A DNA stretch of 48,890 nt, taken from Sphingomonas sp. Leaf22 (GTDB lineage: Bacteria > Pseudomonadota > Alphaproteobacteria > Sphingomonadales > Sphingomonadaceae). Under the pieces are notes generated by a model. The model saw nothing but the letters and a program-made list of their open reading frames with translations. It was not told where the DNA came from and made no database searches. Positions within the stretch are counted from its first letter, which is position 1, and every line of letters starts with the position of its first letter. This document shows, piece by piece, positions 8,267-17,440 of the stretch. Where the stretch lies: the NCBI RefSeq assembly GCF_001421715.1, contig NZ_LMKP01000007.1, positions 46,485-95,374 on the forward strand, in the 5' to 3' direction. A program made the position numbers and the translations under genes.

Positions 8267-9966
8267 TGCTTGGCATCCGACTGGATCATGTCCCGCACCG
8301 CCAGCGCGGCGCGCGCCGGATTGTCGCGGGTGAAGCCGCGGACCAGACCGACCCGGTCGTCATAGCTGCGCGCCCCTTCCAGCATTTCCATGCTTACCGG
8401 CTCGGGCTCGACCTCGGCCGGGGGCGGGGCGAGCGCGGCCTGCGCGGCGGCTTCCTGTGCGGCGACCCGCGCGGTTTCGGCGGCGGCCTCGGCCTTGCGC
8501 TTCTCGTTGATCGCCTTGACCATCGGGCGGACGCCCATGAACAGCACCAGCAGCGCGATGACCAGTGCGGTGCCGTTGCGCGCCGCCATCGGCACCCAGT
8601 CGGCATCGTACCACGGCCGCACGACGTCGCCGGCGACCGCATCGGGCGAGAATTTGCGGCTGATGACCGTCACCGTGTCCTGCCGCTGCTGGTTGAAGCC
8701 GACCGCCGCCTTCACCAGGTCGTTGATCTGCTGGATCTCGGCCGGGGTGCGCGGCTTGCCGCCTTCCGCCTCGCGCAGCAGCACCGCCACCGACAGCCGC
8801 TTGATCGCGCCCGGCGCGGCGCGCGTCACCGACACTTCCTTGCCCAGATCATAGGCGCGGTTGAAATTCTCGCTGGTCTTGACCGGCGCGGGTGCGCCCG
8901 GCGCGGTACCCGGCTGCACGGTGGCCCCGGACGGCCCCGGCGTCGCGGTCGCCAGCGTCGATGCGGCGGGCGCGGTATTGCTCAGCGCGCCGGGGATGCC
9001 GCCCGGCGTCGTCTCGCCCGGCGTGTTGCCGGCCCACGTCCCCTGTTCGGCACGGACCACGCCCTGCTTGTCATAGCTTTCGCGCGTCGCCTGACTCTCG
9101 TCCAGATCGACATCGGCCTGAATCTCGGCCGAGAAATTGCCTGCACCCAAGAGCGGGGTCAGCAGCGTGTTGAGCTGCGCGCGATACTTGTCCTCGATCC
9201 GGCGCTGATAATCGATCCGCTCGTCCGAAAGCGTGCTGCTGTCGCTACCGTCGCTCGGCTTGCTCAGCAGCGCGCCCATCTGGTCGATGATCGTCACCTG
9301 ATCGGGCTTCATCCCCGGCACCGAACTGGCGACGAGGTTGACGATCGAGCGGACCTGCGCCTGCGTGAGACTCCGGCCGGGTTCGAGGCGGACGATGACC
9401 GATGCCGAAGGCTGGGCATTGTCGCGCACGAACACCGACGATTCGGGCATCGCCAGATGGACGCGCGCATCGGCGACCGATTCGATCTCGCCGATCGACT
9501 TGGCCAGCTCGGTCTCGCGTGCCTGGCGCAGCCGCTCCCCCTCGACGGCGCGCGACACGCCCATCGGCAACTGGTCGAGGATCGCATAGCCGCCCGGCGC
9601 GGCCTTGGGCAGGTCCTGCCCAGCCAGCAGGATGCGGGCGCGGTGATAATCGTCCTCGCCGACGGTGATCCCGCCCGAATCGTCGACGCTGCTGTCGATC
9701 TTCGCGGCGGACAGCGCATCGACCACCGCCTGCTTGTCGCTGTCGGGCAATTGCGGGAACAGCACGCGCTGCGGCGGGGTGGCCAGCGCCATCCACGCCA
9801 TCGCCGCCGACAGCACAAGGCCGATGATGAAGATCATCGGCATGCTGCGCTTCACGGCGGGGTTCTTCATCAATCCGCCGATCTGGGTCAGCGGGTTGGC
9901 GAAGCGCGCGGCGGCGGCGGGGGCGGGAACACCGCCTGCACCGGTGGTGGCGAGAGCGTTTTCCAT
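8263..9966 (-). CDS. fliF: Flagellar MS-ring protein FliF
   Basis: The 567-residue protein has two transmembrane helices, at about 41-61 and 455-475, that bracket a large periplasmic part with YscJ/FliF ring-building motifs. A cytoplasmic tail ('YDDRVGLVRGFTRDNPARAALAVRDMIQ') binds FliG. FliF forms the MS ring on which the flagellum is built. A Pro/Thr/Ala-rich loop around residues 300-350 is typical of the disordered periplasmic insert. The gene follows fliE by one base. Confidence 0.97.
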   Translation of the reverse strand: MENALATTGAGGVPAPAAAARFANPLTQIGGLMKNPAVKRSMPMIFIIGLVLSAAMAWMALATPPQRVLFPQLPDSDKQAVVDALSAAKIDSSVDDSGGITVGEDDYHRARILLAGQDLPKAAPGGYAILDQLPMGVSRAVEGERLRQARETELAKSIGEIESVADARVHLAMPESSVFVRDNAQPSASVIVRLEPGRSLTQAQVRSIVNLVASSVPGMKPDQVTIIDQMGALLSKPSDGSDSSTLSDERIDYQRRIEDKYRAQLNTLLTPLLGAGNFSAEIQADVDLDESQATRESYDKQGVVRAEQGTWAGNTPGETTPGGIPGALSNTAPAASTLATATPGPSGATVQPGTAPGAPAPVKTSENFNRAYDLGKEVSVTRAAPGAIKRLSVAVLLREAEGGKPRTPAEIQQINDLVKAAVGFNQQRQDTVTVISRKFSPDAVAGDVVRPWYDADWVPMAARNGTALVIALLVLFMGVRPMVKAINEKRKAEAAAETARVAAQEAAAQAALAPPPAEVEPEPVSMEMLEGARSYDDRVGLVRGFTRDNPARAALAVRDMIQSDAKQ

Positions 9967-9967
9967 A

Positions 9968-10333
9968 TCAGACCGGCATGCTCATGATGTCCTTGTAGGC
10001 GGACAAAAGTTTATTTCTCACCTGCATCGTCGCTTCGAAACCGACCGATGCCTGCTGGCGCGCCATCATCACCTTCGCGATGTCCACGGTCTCGCCGCGT
10101 TCGTACATCGCCGAGAGTTCGCTCGCCTTGTTTTGCTGCGCGTTCACGCCCTTCAGCGCGTCGCCCATCGCATCGGCGAAGCTCGCCGGCTTGGCGGGTT
10201 CCGCCACCGGGGCCTGCGCCGCCGCGACCTGCGTGTTCGCCTTCGACAGCGCCTGATTGCGTTCGAGGATCTGCGCGCGAAGCTGCATCACCCGGTCGAC
10301 GCCCATTGCGCCGCCGACACCCCCGACGCTCAT
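9968..10333 (-). CDS. fliE: Flagellar hook-basal body complex protein FliE
   Basis: FliE is 121 residues and joins the MS ring to the rod. The C-terminal half carries the family signature 'VMMARQQASVGFEATMQVRNKLLSAYKDIMSMPV'. The N-terminal half is Ala-rich and helical. The ATG overlaps the end of the sigma-54 activator gene by four bases, so fliE and the fli genes below are translationally coupled to their regulator. Confidence 0.97.
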   Translation of the reverse strand: MSVGGVGGAMGVDRVMQLRAQILERNQALSKANTQVAAAQAPVAEPAKPASFADAMGDALKGVNAQQNKASELSAMYERGETVDIAKVMMARQQASVGFEATMQVRNKLLSAYKDIMSMPV

Positions 10334-11598
10334 GCCGAAGCCGCCACGGCATGGGCCGGTGCCAGCGTCTCGCCGGCCTCACGCGCCTTGGCGAGGCGGT
10401 AGCGCAGCGTGCGCTCCGAAATGCCCAGCCGCCGTGCGGTCTCGACCCGGTTGCCGCCGCATTCCTCCAGCGTCCGGCGGATCGCCGCGAATTCGTGGAT
10501 CTGCACGATGTTGGTCAGCGTCGCCGCGACCGGTTCGGCGATCCGTGGCTGCGCGGCGGGACCGGCGCGGTCGAACACGATGTCGTGCGCCTCGATCCGG
10601 TCGCCCATGCCCAGCAGCAGCGCGCGCTGGATCACATTCTCCAGCTCGCGAGCATTGCCCGGCCAGTCGTGGCGCAGCAGCAGCGCCAGCGCCGCGTCCG
10701 AAATCCATGGCAGCGTCGCGCGGTCGGCGGCATGGCGCACGACCATCGCCGCCGCCAGCGCCGCGATGTCGCCCGGCCGCTCGGCCAGCGCGCGGGTGGT
10801 CAGCGGGAACACGCTCAGCCGGTAATAGAGATCGGCGCGGAAGCGGCCGGCGGCGACCTCTTCCTGCAAATCGCGATTGGCGCAGGCGACGACGCGGACA
10901 TCGACCGCCTCGGCATGGGTCGCGCCGATCGGCACGACCTCGCGTTCCTGCAACACGCGCAGCAGCTTGGCCTGCAACGGCAACGGCATCTCGGCGATCT
11001 CGTCGAGCAGCAGCGTGCCGCCATGCGCCGCGCGGAAGAACCCTTCGCCTGCCGCGCCCGCGCCGGTGAACGCGCCCTTCACATGGCCGAACAGCATCGC
11101 CTCGAGCATGGTTTCGGGGAGCGCGGCGCAGTTGATCGCGATGAACGGGCCGGCGGCGCGGCTGCTGCCGGCATGGATGGTCCGCGCCAGCACTTCCTTG
11201 CCGGTGCCGGTCGGGCCGCCCACCAGCACGGTGATGTCGGCGGCGGCGACGCGGCGGGCCAGCGCCTGCAACGCCAGGCTCTCGGGATCGGCGGCGACCG
11301 CCTCGTGCCGGCCGCACAACAGCGCCGCGGCAAAGGCATGGGCGAGTTCGGTGTCGGCATGGGTGTAGCACAGGCGTGCCGGGCGGCCGTCGGCGAACGG
11401 CGTCGCGGCGACCGGCCCTTCGGCCAGCACCAGCGTGCGCGACGCGATCGGCGGCACCTCGCCCTCCATGATCAGGAACGCATCGGCCGGGCCCGGCTTC
11501 TGCCCGGCATTGGCCAGCACGAACCCTTGCGCGCGCAGCGAGGATACGAGCGTGAACTTCGAGGCGAGGACGGCAGCGGATGGATAGATCGAGCGCAT
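10330..11598 (-). CDS. flbD: Sigma-54-dependent flagellar transcription activator (FlbD/FleQ-like)
   Basis: This 422-residue bacterial enhancer-binding protein has three parts. The N-terminal domain of about 100 residues shows no clear phospho-acceptor site. The AAA+ domain has Walker A GGPTGTGK at 127-134, the sigma-54 contact loop GAFTGA at 175-180 and Walker B LLLDE at 196-200. A C-terminal Fis-type helix-turn-helix ('[22 protein letters not shown]') follows. It should open sigma-54 promoters, and four good ones lie in this window. I chose the ATG at 11598 because an AGGGGA ribosome site lies ten bases upstream; a longer frame to 11778 enters the promoter region. It heads the fli operon. 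Whether it is an FlbD or FleQ orthologue is uncertain. Confidence 0.9.
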   Translation of the reverse strand: MRSIYPSAAVLASKFTLVSSLRAQGFVLANAGQKPGPADAFLIMEGEVPPIASRTLVLAEGPVAATPFADGRPARLCYTHADTELAHAFAAALLCGRHEAVAADPESLALQALARRVAAADITVLVGGPTGTGKEVLARTIHAGSSRAAGPFIAINCAALPETMLEAMLFGHVKGAFTGAGAAGEGFFRAAHGGTLLLDEIAEMPLPLQAKLLRVLQEREVVPIGATHAEAVDVRVVACANRDLQEEVAAGRFRADLYYRLSVFPLTTRALAERPGDIAALAAAMVVRHAADRATLPWISDAALALLLRHDWPGNARELENVIQRALLLGMGDRIEAHDIVFDRAGPAAQPRIAEPVAATLTNIVQIHEFAAIRRTLEECGGNRVETARRLGISERTLRYRLAKAREAGETLAPAHAVAASA

Positions 11599-11642
11599 CG
11601 GTGGTGATTCCCCTGGACGGCACCTCTTTGCCGCCGCGCTGG

Positions 11643-11657
11643 TTAACACCCGGTAAA
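11643..11657 (-). promoter_or_regulatory. Candidate CtrA-type binding site upstream of the flbD-fli operon
   Basis: On the minus strand the sequence reads TTTA-N7-TTAAC, one mismatch from the alphaproteobacterial CtrA consensus TTAA-N7-TTAAC. It lies about 45 bases upstream of the flbD start, a sensible -35 position. CtrA control of class II flagellar genes is established in Caulobacter and reported more widely in alphaproteobacteria. Binding here is inference. Confidence 0.4.
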
Positions 11658-11726
11658 ATCCTGCCTGATTCGGCTCTGTATGCCGCGTGCGCTCCCCCGC
11701 GCGCGCGAGGGGCCGATTTTTTCGCT

Positions 11727-11752
11727 TAAACCCCGCCGACGGCTGCCGTTTC
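11727..11752 (+). promoter_or_regulatory. Weak sigma-28-like promoter candidate for flagellin
   Basis: TAAA at 11727 is followed after 14 bases by GCCGTTTC. The sigma-28 consensus is TAAA-N15-GCCGATAA, so the -10 core is partly matched and the spacing is one short. It would give a leader of roughly 70 bases before the flagellin ATG. FliA and FlgM are both encoded nearby, which makes sigma-28 control plausible. Confidence 0.28.
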
Positions 11753-11830
11753 TCCGGGCAGCAGCTTCGTTCCCGCACGCTTCATCAGGGGGGACCACGG
11801 GGCGCTGGACGTCAGACCGGAGGAAATACC

Positions 11831-13831
11831 ATGACCGTTATCGGATCCAACATCGGATCGCTTCGCGCCGCCAACGCCTCGTCCGCCGCCAACGACGCGC
11901 TGAAGATGTCGATGGAGCGCCTGTCGACCGGCAAGCGCATCAATTCGGCCAAGGACGACGCCGCCGGCCTCGCCATCGCCACCCGCATGACCAGCCAGAT
12001 CAAGACGATGGCCGTCGCCGCCCGCAACGCCAACGACGGCATCTCGATGGCGCAGACCGCCGAAGGCGCGCTGGGCGAAGTCACCAACATGCTGCAGCGC
12101 ATGAAGGAACTCGCCGGACAGGCCGCCAACGGCTCGCTCGGTACGTCGGAACGCAAGGCGCTCCAGTCGGAAGTCGGCCAGCTGACCGCACAGATCAACG
12201 ACATCTCGACCAAGACCAACTTCAACGGCATCAACCTGCTCGACGGCTCGGTAAAGGGCGTGACGCTCCAGACGGGTGCACAGGCAGGGCAGACGACCGC
12301 GCTTTCGCTCGCCAACACCTCGGCCAGCGCGCTCGGCCTGAACGGCTATCGCGTCGAGGGTCAGGCGACCACCGGCCGCATCAGCGCCGCGACGATCGGT
12401 GCCGCCGATATCCAGATCAACGGCAAGAACGCCTTTGCCGCTGCCCTGACCACGGGCACCGCTGAAACCACCGCCGCCGCGATCAATACCAACACCGGCC
12501 AGACCGGCGTGTCGGCATCGGCGTACAACACCCTGTCGGGCGGCCCGATCGCTTCGGGCGGCGTCACCAGCACGACCGGCTTCTCGATCGCGGTCGGCGG
12601 CGGCACCGCCGTCAATGTGACCGGCGCCACCGGTCAGGAACTGGTCGAAAAGATCAACCGCGACGTGGGTGGCGTCAGCGCGCAGCTCGACAACGAAGGC
12701 AAGATCGTCCTGTCGAACGACACCGGCAAGACCATCGTCATCGCCGGTGCCGATGCGGGCAAGGCGGGCTTCACCGCCGGCACCTATGGCGGCTTCGTCG
12801 CGCTCAACAGCTCGAACGGTCAGCCGATCGACATCAAGCGCGGGACCTCGGGCGACGCGACCGATCTGGCCGCCATCGGCTTGAACGAAACGAGCTCGCC
12901 TACCTCGGTCAAGGGTTCGACGGCAGGCACCTCGGTACTCGACGGGACGGACAACCTCAAAATCAACGGCGTTGCTATCGGTAGCTCGAATGACGCTTCG
13001 GCGGCATCGAAGGCAGCGGCGATCAACGCCGTCACCAAGGATAGCGGTGTAACCGCGACCGCCACGACGAAGGCCACCGTGGTCATTGACGCCTCGAAGC
13101 TCGTGGCCGCGAATGACCTTTACATCAACGGTGCAACGGTCGCGCTGGACGATACGGTTGCGAAGGGCGGTAACGCCGACGGCGTCATCTCGATGTCGGA
13201 TCTCGTCGGCAACATCAACAAGGCTGGTATCAGCGGCTTGGTCGCGTCGAGCGACGCCGACGGCAACTTGGTCCTTACGTCGTCGACTGGCAACGACATC
13301 ATCCTCCAGGACGGTCCGACGGCTGCGGGTGCAGGTCTTGTGAAGAGCGTGAAGGGTGATGACGGCACGGCAGCTACCGGTACCGACATCGCCAATGGTC
13401 TGACGCTGCGCGGACGTGTCGAACTGAAGTCGGATACCGGTGCGGAAGTTCGCGTCGAAGGCTCGACCGCTTCGCTCGGCAAGGTCGGTCTCGCTGCGCA
13501 GGGCGGAGCGAAGGACATGGTCGGCGGCGCGCTGAACGTCACGACGCAGGCGAATGCTTCGACCGCGATGACCGCGATCGACAAGGCGCTCGACAAGGTT
13601 TCGTCGATCCGTGGCGATCTGGGTGCCGTGCAGAACCGTCTGCAGGTCACCGTCAACAACCTGACCACGACCTCGTCGAACCTGCAGGAAGCGCGCAGCC
13701 GCATCGAAGACACCGACTTCTCGTCGGAATCGACCGCGCTCGCCAAGGCGCAGATCCTTGGCCAGGCATCGACCGCGATGCTGGCACAGGCCAACCAGTC
13801 GCAGCAGGGCGTGCTGAAACTGCTCGGCTAA
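11831..13831 (+). CDS. fliC: Flagellin (filament protein), unusually large
   Basis: The protein is 666 residues. The conserved N-terminal D0/D1 part ('[20 protein letters not shown]', '[20 protein letters not shown]') spans about residues 1-140 and the conserved C-terminal part ('[20 protein letters not shown]') about the last 95. The surface-exposed middle is long and contains three ING motifs of Flagellin_IN type, near residues 195 (DIQINGK), 375 (NLKINGVAI) and 429 (DLYINGATV). The ATG at 11831 has a GGAGG-type ribosome site just upstream. It is the only flagellin gene here, monocistronic and followed by a strong terminator. The middle part uses more GGT, GCT and TTG codons than the neighbouring genes. 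Confidence 0.96.
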   Translation: MTVIGSNIGSLRAANASSAANDALKMSMERLSTGKRINSAKDDAAGLAIATRMTSQIKTMAVAARNANDGISMAQTAEGALGEVTNMLQRMKELAGQAANGSLGTSERKALQSEVGQLTAQINDISTKTNFNGINLLDGSVKGVTLQTGAQAGQTTALSLANTSASALGLNGYRVEGQATTGRISAATIGAADIQINGKNAFAAALTTGTAETTAAAINTNTGQTGVSASAYNTLSGGPIASGGVTSTTGFSIAVGGGTAVNVTGATGQELVEKINRDVGGVSAQLDNEGKIVLSNDTGKTIVIAGADAGKAGFTAGTYGGFVALNSSNGQPIDIKRGTSGDATDLAAIGLNETSSPTSVKGSTAGTSVLDGTDNLKINGVAIGSSNDASAASKAAAINAVTKDSGVTATATTKATVVIDASKLVAANDLYINGATVALDDTVAKGGNADGVISMSDLVGNINKAGISGLVASSDADGNLVLTSSTGNDIILQDGPTAAGAGLVKSVKGDDGTAATGTDIANGLTLRGRVELKSDTGAEVRVEGSTASLGKVGLAAQGGAKDMVGGALNVTTQANASTAMTAIDKALDKVSSIRGDLGAVQNRLQVTVNNLTTTSSNLQEARSRIEDTDFSSESTALAKAQILGQASTAMLAQANQSQQGVLKLLG

Positions 13832-13902
13832 GCCCGGCTCCGCTGCCGCCGTTCCCCCTTGCATGAAGGCGGCGGCAGCGGTCCTCCCGGTAACGGGACC
13901 GG

Positions 13903-13934
13903 CCCCCGGCGACGGAAACGTCACCGGGGGTTTT
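13903..13934 (+). terminator. Rho-independent terminator of the flagellin gene
   Basis: A 12-bp stem, CCCCCGGCGACG paired with CGTCACCGGGGG with a single mismatch, is closed by a GAAA tetraloop and followed by TTTT. It lies about 70 bases after the flagellin stop. Confidence 0.88.
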
Positions 13935-13983
13935 CGGCGTCCGGCACACCCGCCCGGACTCTATATATAGCGCACACCCCAAC

Positions 13984-14121
13984 TGCTCCCCGCTTGGTGG
14001 GGAAGGGGACCATCCGCAGCATGGTGGAGGGGGGGGGGGCACAGGCGCGCCGCTGCATCGGGCCACCCAATTCCTCCCGCCCGCGGGGAGGGGGACCGCC
14101 GCGAAGCGGTGGTGGAGGGGG
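13984..14121. repeat. Two tandem copies of a GC-rich palindromic repeat, with a poly-G tract
   Basis: The flagellin-fliA gap (13832-14594) carries no convincing gene. Two related units lie at 13984-14039 and 14072-14121. Each contains a hairpin CTCCCCGC...GCGGGGA-type arm, then GGGGACC, a CCGC...GCGG-type hairpin and GGTGGAGGGGG. The first ends in an uninterrupted run of 11 G. Such units look like dispersed intergenic repeats; no coding or mobility function is visible. Confidence 0.7.
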
Positions 14122-14229
14122 ATGGCCGCAGGCGGACCGGTCGAGGCATCTGCTCCCACCCGACCGTCGGCGAGACCCGGCCTCCACGAGCCCGCTGCCA
14201 GAATTCCCTATTGCGATCCAAAGTCTGCC

Positions 14230-14313
14230 GTACCCCGGCGAAAGCGGCGGTCCAGCGCAAGGCAAACCAACGGCTGGTGCTTGGCTTGTTGGCCCCCGCC
14301 ATCGTGGGGGTAC
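14230..14313. repeat. Diverged GTACCCC inverted-repeat element
   Basis: Arms beginning GTACCCC (14230) and ending GGGGGTAC (14313) enclose an 84-bp element. It has the same length and layout as the well-preserved 85-bp element at 40844-40928, and the loops share CAACGGCT. The remaining sequence to 14539 shows no recognisable gene. Confidence 0.6.
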
Positions 14314-14539
14314 GTCATACGGGTGGCAACCGACGCGCTCGCAGTGGCCTCGAACGGGACCGGACGCGAGAACCGCGATCGTTGCCGCCGAACCGAACCG
14401 ACCGCTTTCCTACAACCGGAAGCCTGCAATATCCTCGCAACCCGGCGCTTGCCCATCGCCCGTCCAGCAGCGCCACACGTCCGGCAGCAAGGCGTACGCG
14501 ATAAACGCGGCGAGTGTGACCTTTGTGACCTTTGAACGC

Positions 14540-14570
14540 AAAAGCGGGGCCAGACTTGCGCCGGCCCCGC
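14540..14570 (-). terminator. Rho-independent terminator of the transglycosylase-flhA-fliA operon
   Basis: Read on the minus strand, GCGGGGCC and GGCCCCGC form an 8-bp perfect stem with an 11-base loop, followed by TTTT. It lies 24 bases after the fliA stop codon. Confidence 0.85.
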
Positions 14571-14594
14571 CAAAAATCCACTAATACGAGGCGG

Positions 14595-15341
14595 TTACCC
14601 TGCCGCCCGCGCCAACGCCTTTTTCAGCTTCTCATGCGCCGACTTCTTGATCTGGCAGATGCGCGCCGCGCCGACGCCCAGCACCTGCCCGATTTCCTCG
14701 AGGTTCAGTTCCTCGACATAATAAAGCTGGATTACCTGCGCCTCGCGTTCGGGCAGTGCGGTGATCGCGGCGATCAGCGCCTCGCGCAATTCGCCCTCGG
14801 CCAGCGCCTCGAACGCGTCGGGGCCGTCGTCCATGAACCATGGCGCTTCGTCGGTATAGACGTCGTCGATCGAATCGAACTGCACCGACTGGACGTCGGC
14901 ATAGTCGGTCCTGAGCTTGCCGAGCGGCACGTCCAGCCGTTCCGCGATCTCGGCGGGCACCGGCGCGCGGCCCAGTTCCTGCGTCAGCGCCGACACCGCC
15001 TTCGCATAGTCGCGCCGCCGCTTCATCGCCCCGCGGCTGATCGTCGCCTGTCGCCGCAGCTCGTCGATCATCGCCCCGCGCAGCCGCGTGGCGAGATATT
15101 GTTCGAACGTGACCGCACCGCGATCCTCGAACATCGGCACCGCCTCGACCAGCGCGACCAGACCGATCTGCACCAGATCCTCGACATCGACCATCGTGCT
15201 CATATGGCCATGGACATGCCACGCGATCCGCCGGACCAGCGGCAGGTGCCGCCGCACCAGCGCATCGGCGTCGTTGGGCCGGGTCCGCCGCGTATAGGTC
15301 GCGGCGTTCAGCTCGGGTTGCGGAAAGAAGGGCGCGTTCAT
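14595..15341 (-). CDS. fliA: RNA polymerase sigma factor FliA (sigma-28)
   Basis: FliA is 248 residues. Region 2 is seen at 'VRRHLPLVRRIAWHVHGHM...DLVQIGLVALVEAV', region 3 at 'ALTQELGRAPVPAEIAERL' and region 4 at 'LPEREAQVIQLYYVEELNLEEIGQVLGV', the order and spacing of sigma-28. It directs late flagellar genes and is inhibited by FlgM, encoded 3.5 kb upstream. The ATG overlaps the flhA stop by four bases, so fliA is the last gene of a sigma-54-driven unit. This places sigma-28 below the sigma-54 tier. Confidence 0.96.
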   Translation of the reverse strand: MNAPFFPQPELNAATYTRRTRPNDADALVRRHLPLVRRIAWHVHGHMSTMVDVEDLVQIGLVALVEAVPMFEDRGAVTFEQYLATRLRGAMIDELRRQATISRGAMKRRRDYAKAVSALTQELGRAPVPAEIAERLDVPLGKLRTDYADVQSVQFDSIDDVYTDEAPWFMDDGPDAFEALAEGELREALIAAITALPEREAQVIQLYYVEELNLEEIGQVLGVGAARICQIKKSAHEKLKKALARAAG

Positions 15342-17440
15342 GCGGGAATGGCCTCCGGTGCGCCGATGACGGCGACGACTTCGACTGCCTTGTCTTCGGG
15401 AACTTCGAAGAAGCTCATGACCGGGGTGTCGGGCAGGCACGACTTGACCAGCTTGCGGACGGCGACGCGGATCGACGGTTGCACGACCAGCGCGAACGGC
15501 TTGGCCTCCGCCATCAGCGGCTGGGCGGCATGGGTCAGCGCGTCGATGATGCGCCGGCCGAGATCGGGCTCGATCGCGTTGCGCCGCGACGGATCGCCGC
15601 GCATCGCCTGTCCCAGCAGCGCCTCCAGTTGCCCTTCGAGCGTCATGACGCGCAGCGGCTCGCGCACGCCGCACAGCTTCTGGATGATGAGCGCACCCAG
15701 TTCGGGCCGGATCAGCTCGACGATCTCTTCGGCATCCTGCGTCCGCTGCGCGACGACGGCGATGGCGGCGGCGATGCGGCGGAATTCCTTCAGCGGGATA
15801 TTCTCGGCCAGCAGCGCGCGCAGCACCTGCGTCAGCGTGGTCAGCGTCAGCGGCTGCGGGCACAGCGCCGCCACCAGGCTCGCGGCACGATCTTTCAGGC
15901 CATCGAGCAGCGACTGCACCTCGTCCGGACCCAGCAGCTCGGTCGCGTTGACCGTCAGCACATGGTTCAGATGGGTGGCGACGACCGTCCCGGCATCGAC
16001 CACCAGATAGCCGGCACCGGTCGCGGCATCGGCGTCGCCCGGCTGGATCCAGATCGCGTCGAGGCCGAAGGTCGGGTCCTTGGCGGTCTTGCCCTCCAGG
16101 AACCCGCCGACCGCCTGTCCGGTGTCGAGCGCCAGCATCTCGGTCGCCGACGCCATGTCCTCGCCGACGACCACGCCGCCGATCGAGATGCGATAGGTAT
16201 AGGGGGCGAGGTTGATGTCGTCGCGCACCTTCACCTGCGGCACGACGAAGCCCAGATCCTTGGACAACTGGCGGCGGACGCCGGTGATCCGGCTCATCAG
16301 CGGCGCGCCCTTGCGCTCGTCGACCAGCGGCACGAGGCCGTAGCCGATGTCGAGCATGATGTGGCAATTGTCGTTGACCTCGTCCCAGCCGATCTTCGAC
16401 AGGTCGGCCGCTTCGGGCAGCGCCTCGACCGGCGGGGCGGGGGGCGGTGCGTTCTTCTGCTTGGCCAGCTTCCACGATGCGAAGCCCGCAATGCCGGCGG
16501 CCGGGGCCAGCACGAGGAACGGCATCCCCGGCAGCATCGCCAGCAGGCCGAGAATGCCGGCGACCGGGGCCCAGGTGCGGTGCGACGCGAACTGCGATCC
16601 GATCTGCCCGGCCAGATCCTGCGACGAGGTCGAGGTGACGCGGGTGACGATGGCGGCGGCGGCGATCGACAGCAGCAGCGACGGCACCTGCGCGACCAGC
16701 GCGTCGCCGATCGCCAGCAGGATATAGGTCTGCGCCGCCTGTCCGACCGCCATCTGATGGCTGACGACGCCGAGGATCAGGCCGCCGACGATATTGATGG
16801 CGAGGATCAGCAGGCCGGCGACCGCGTCGCCCTTCACGAACTTCGACGAACCGTCCATCGCGCCGTAGAAATCGGCTTCGGCCCCGGTCTCGATGCGCTT
16901 GGTCCGCGCTTCGTCGGGGCTGATGAGGCCAGCGTTCAGGTCGGCGTCGATCGCCATCTGCTTGCCGGGCAGGGCGTCGAGGGTGAAGCGCGCCGACACT
17001 TCGGACACGCGCCCGGCACCCTTGGTCACCACGATCATGTTGATGATGATGAGGATCGAAAAGACGAAGAGGCCGACGACATAGTCGCCGCCGATCAGGA
17101 AGCTGCCGAACGCCTCGATGACATGGCCCGCCGCCGCTTCGCCCTCATGACCGTGGACCAGCACGACGCGCGTCGATGCGACGTTTAGCCCCAAGCGGAA
17201 CAGCGTCGCGAACAGCAGGACGGTCGGAAAGGCGGAAAAGTCGAGCGGCTTCTGCGCATTTAGCGCCACCATGAGCACCGCGATCGAGATCATGATGTTC
17301 ATGACGAAGAAGATGTCGAGCATGAACGCCGGTATCGGCACGACCATCAACAGGACGAGCAGCAGGATCGCACCCGGCAGCGCCGACTGGCGCAGCGCGG
17401 GCAGGATGCTCTTCGGATCGCTCAGGATCGCCTGCATCAT
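15338..17440 (-). CDS. flhA: Flagellar export gate protein FlhA
   Basis: FlhA is 700 residues. Its N-terminal half holds about eight transmembrane helices, with the FHIPEP-type signature region 'FRLGLNVASTRVVLVHGHEG' and 'PGKQMAIDADLNAGLISPDEA'. The C-terminal half is the cytoplasmic substrate- and chaperone-binding ring. It forms the export channel gate energised by the proton gradient. It begins with a double ATG that overlaps the transglycosylase stop by four bases. Here flhA is linked to fliA rather than to flhB. Confidence 0.97.
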   Translation of the reverse strand: MMQAILSDPKSILPALRQSALPGAILLLVLLMVVPIPAFMLDIFFVMNIMISIAVLMVALNAQKPLDFSAFPTVLLFATLFRLGLNVASTRVVLVHGHEGEAAAGHVIEAFGSFLIGGDYVVGLFVFSILIIINMIVVTKGAGRVSEVSARFTLDALPGKQMAIDADLNAGLISPDEARTKRIETGAEADFYGAMDGSSKFVKGDAVAGLLILAINIVGGLILGVVSHQMAVGQAAQTYILLAIGDALVAQVPSLLLSIAAAAIVTRVTSTSSQDLAGQIGSQFASHRTWAPVAGILGLLAMLPGMPFLVLAPAAGIAGFASWKLAKQKNAPPPAPPVEALPEAADLSKIGWDEVNDNCHIMLDIGYGLVPLVDERKGAPLMSRITGVRRQLSKDLGFVVPQVKVRDDINLAPYTYRISIGGVVVGEDMASATEMLALDTGQAVGGFLEGKTAKDPTFGLDAIWIQPGDADAATGAGYLVVDAGTVVATHLNHVLTVNATELLGPDEVQSLLDGLKDRAASLVAALCPQPLTLTTLTQVLRALLAENIPLKEFRRIAAAIAVVAQRTQDAEEIVELIRPELGALIIQKLCGVREPLRVMTLEGQLEALLGQAMRGDPSRRNAIEPDLGRRIIDALTHAAQPLMAEAKPFALVVQPSIRVAVRKLVKSCLPDTPVMSFFEVPEDKAVEVVAVIGAPEAIPA

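Noticed and set aside
11619..11632. GGCACCTCTTTGC upstream of flagellin as a sigma-54 promoter
   Set aside because: GG and GC are one base too close (N4 instead of N5), which normally abolishes sigma-54 promoters, and it lies about 200 bp from the start.
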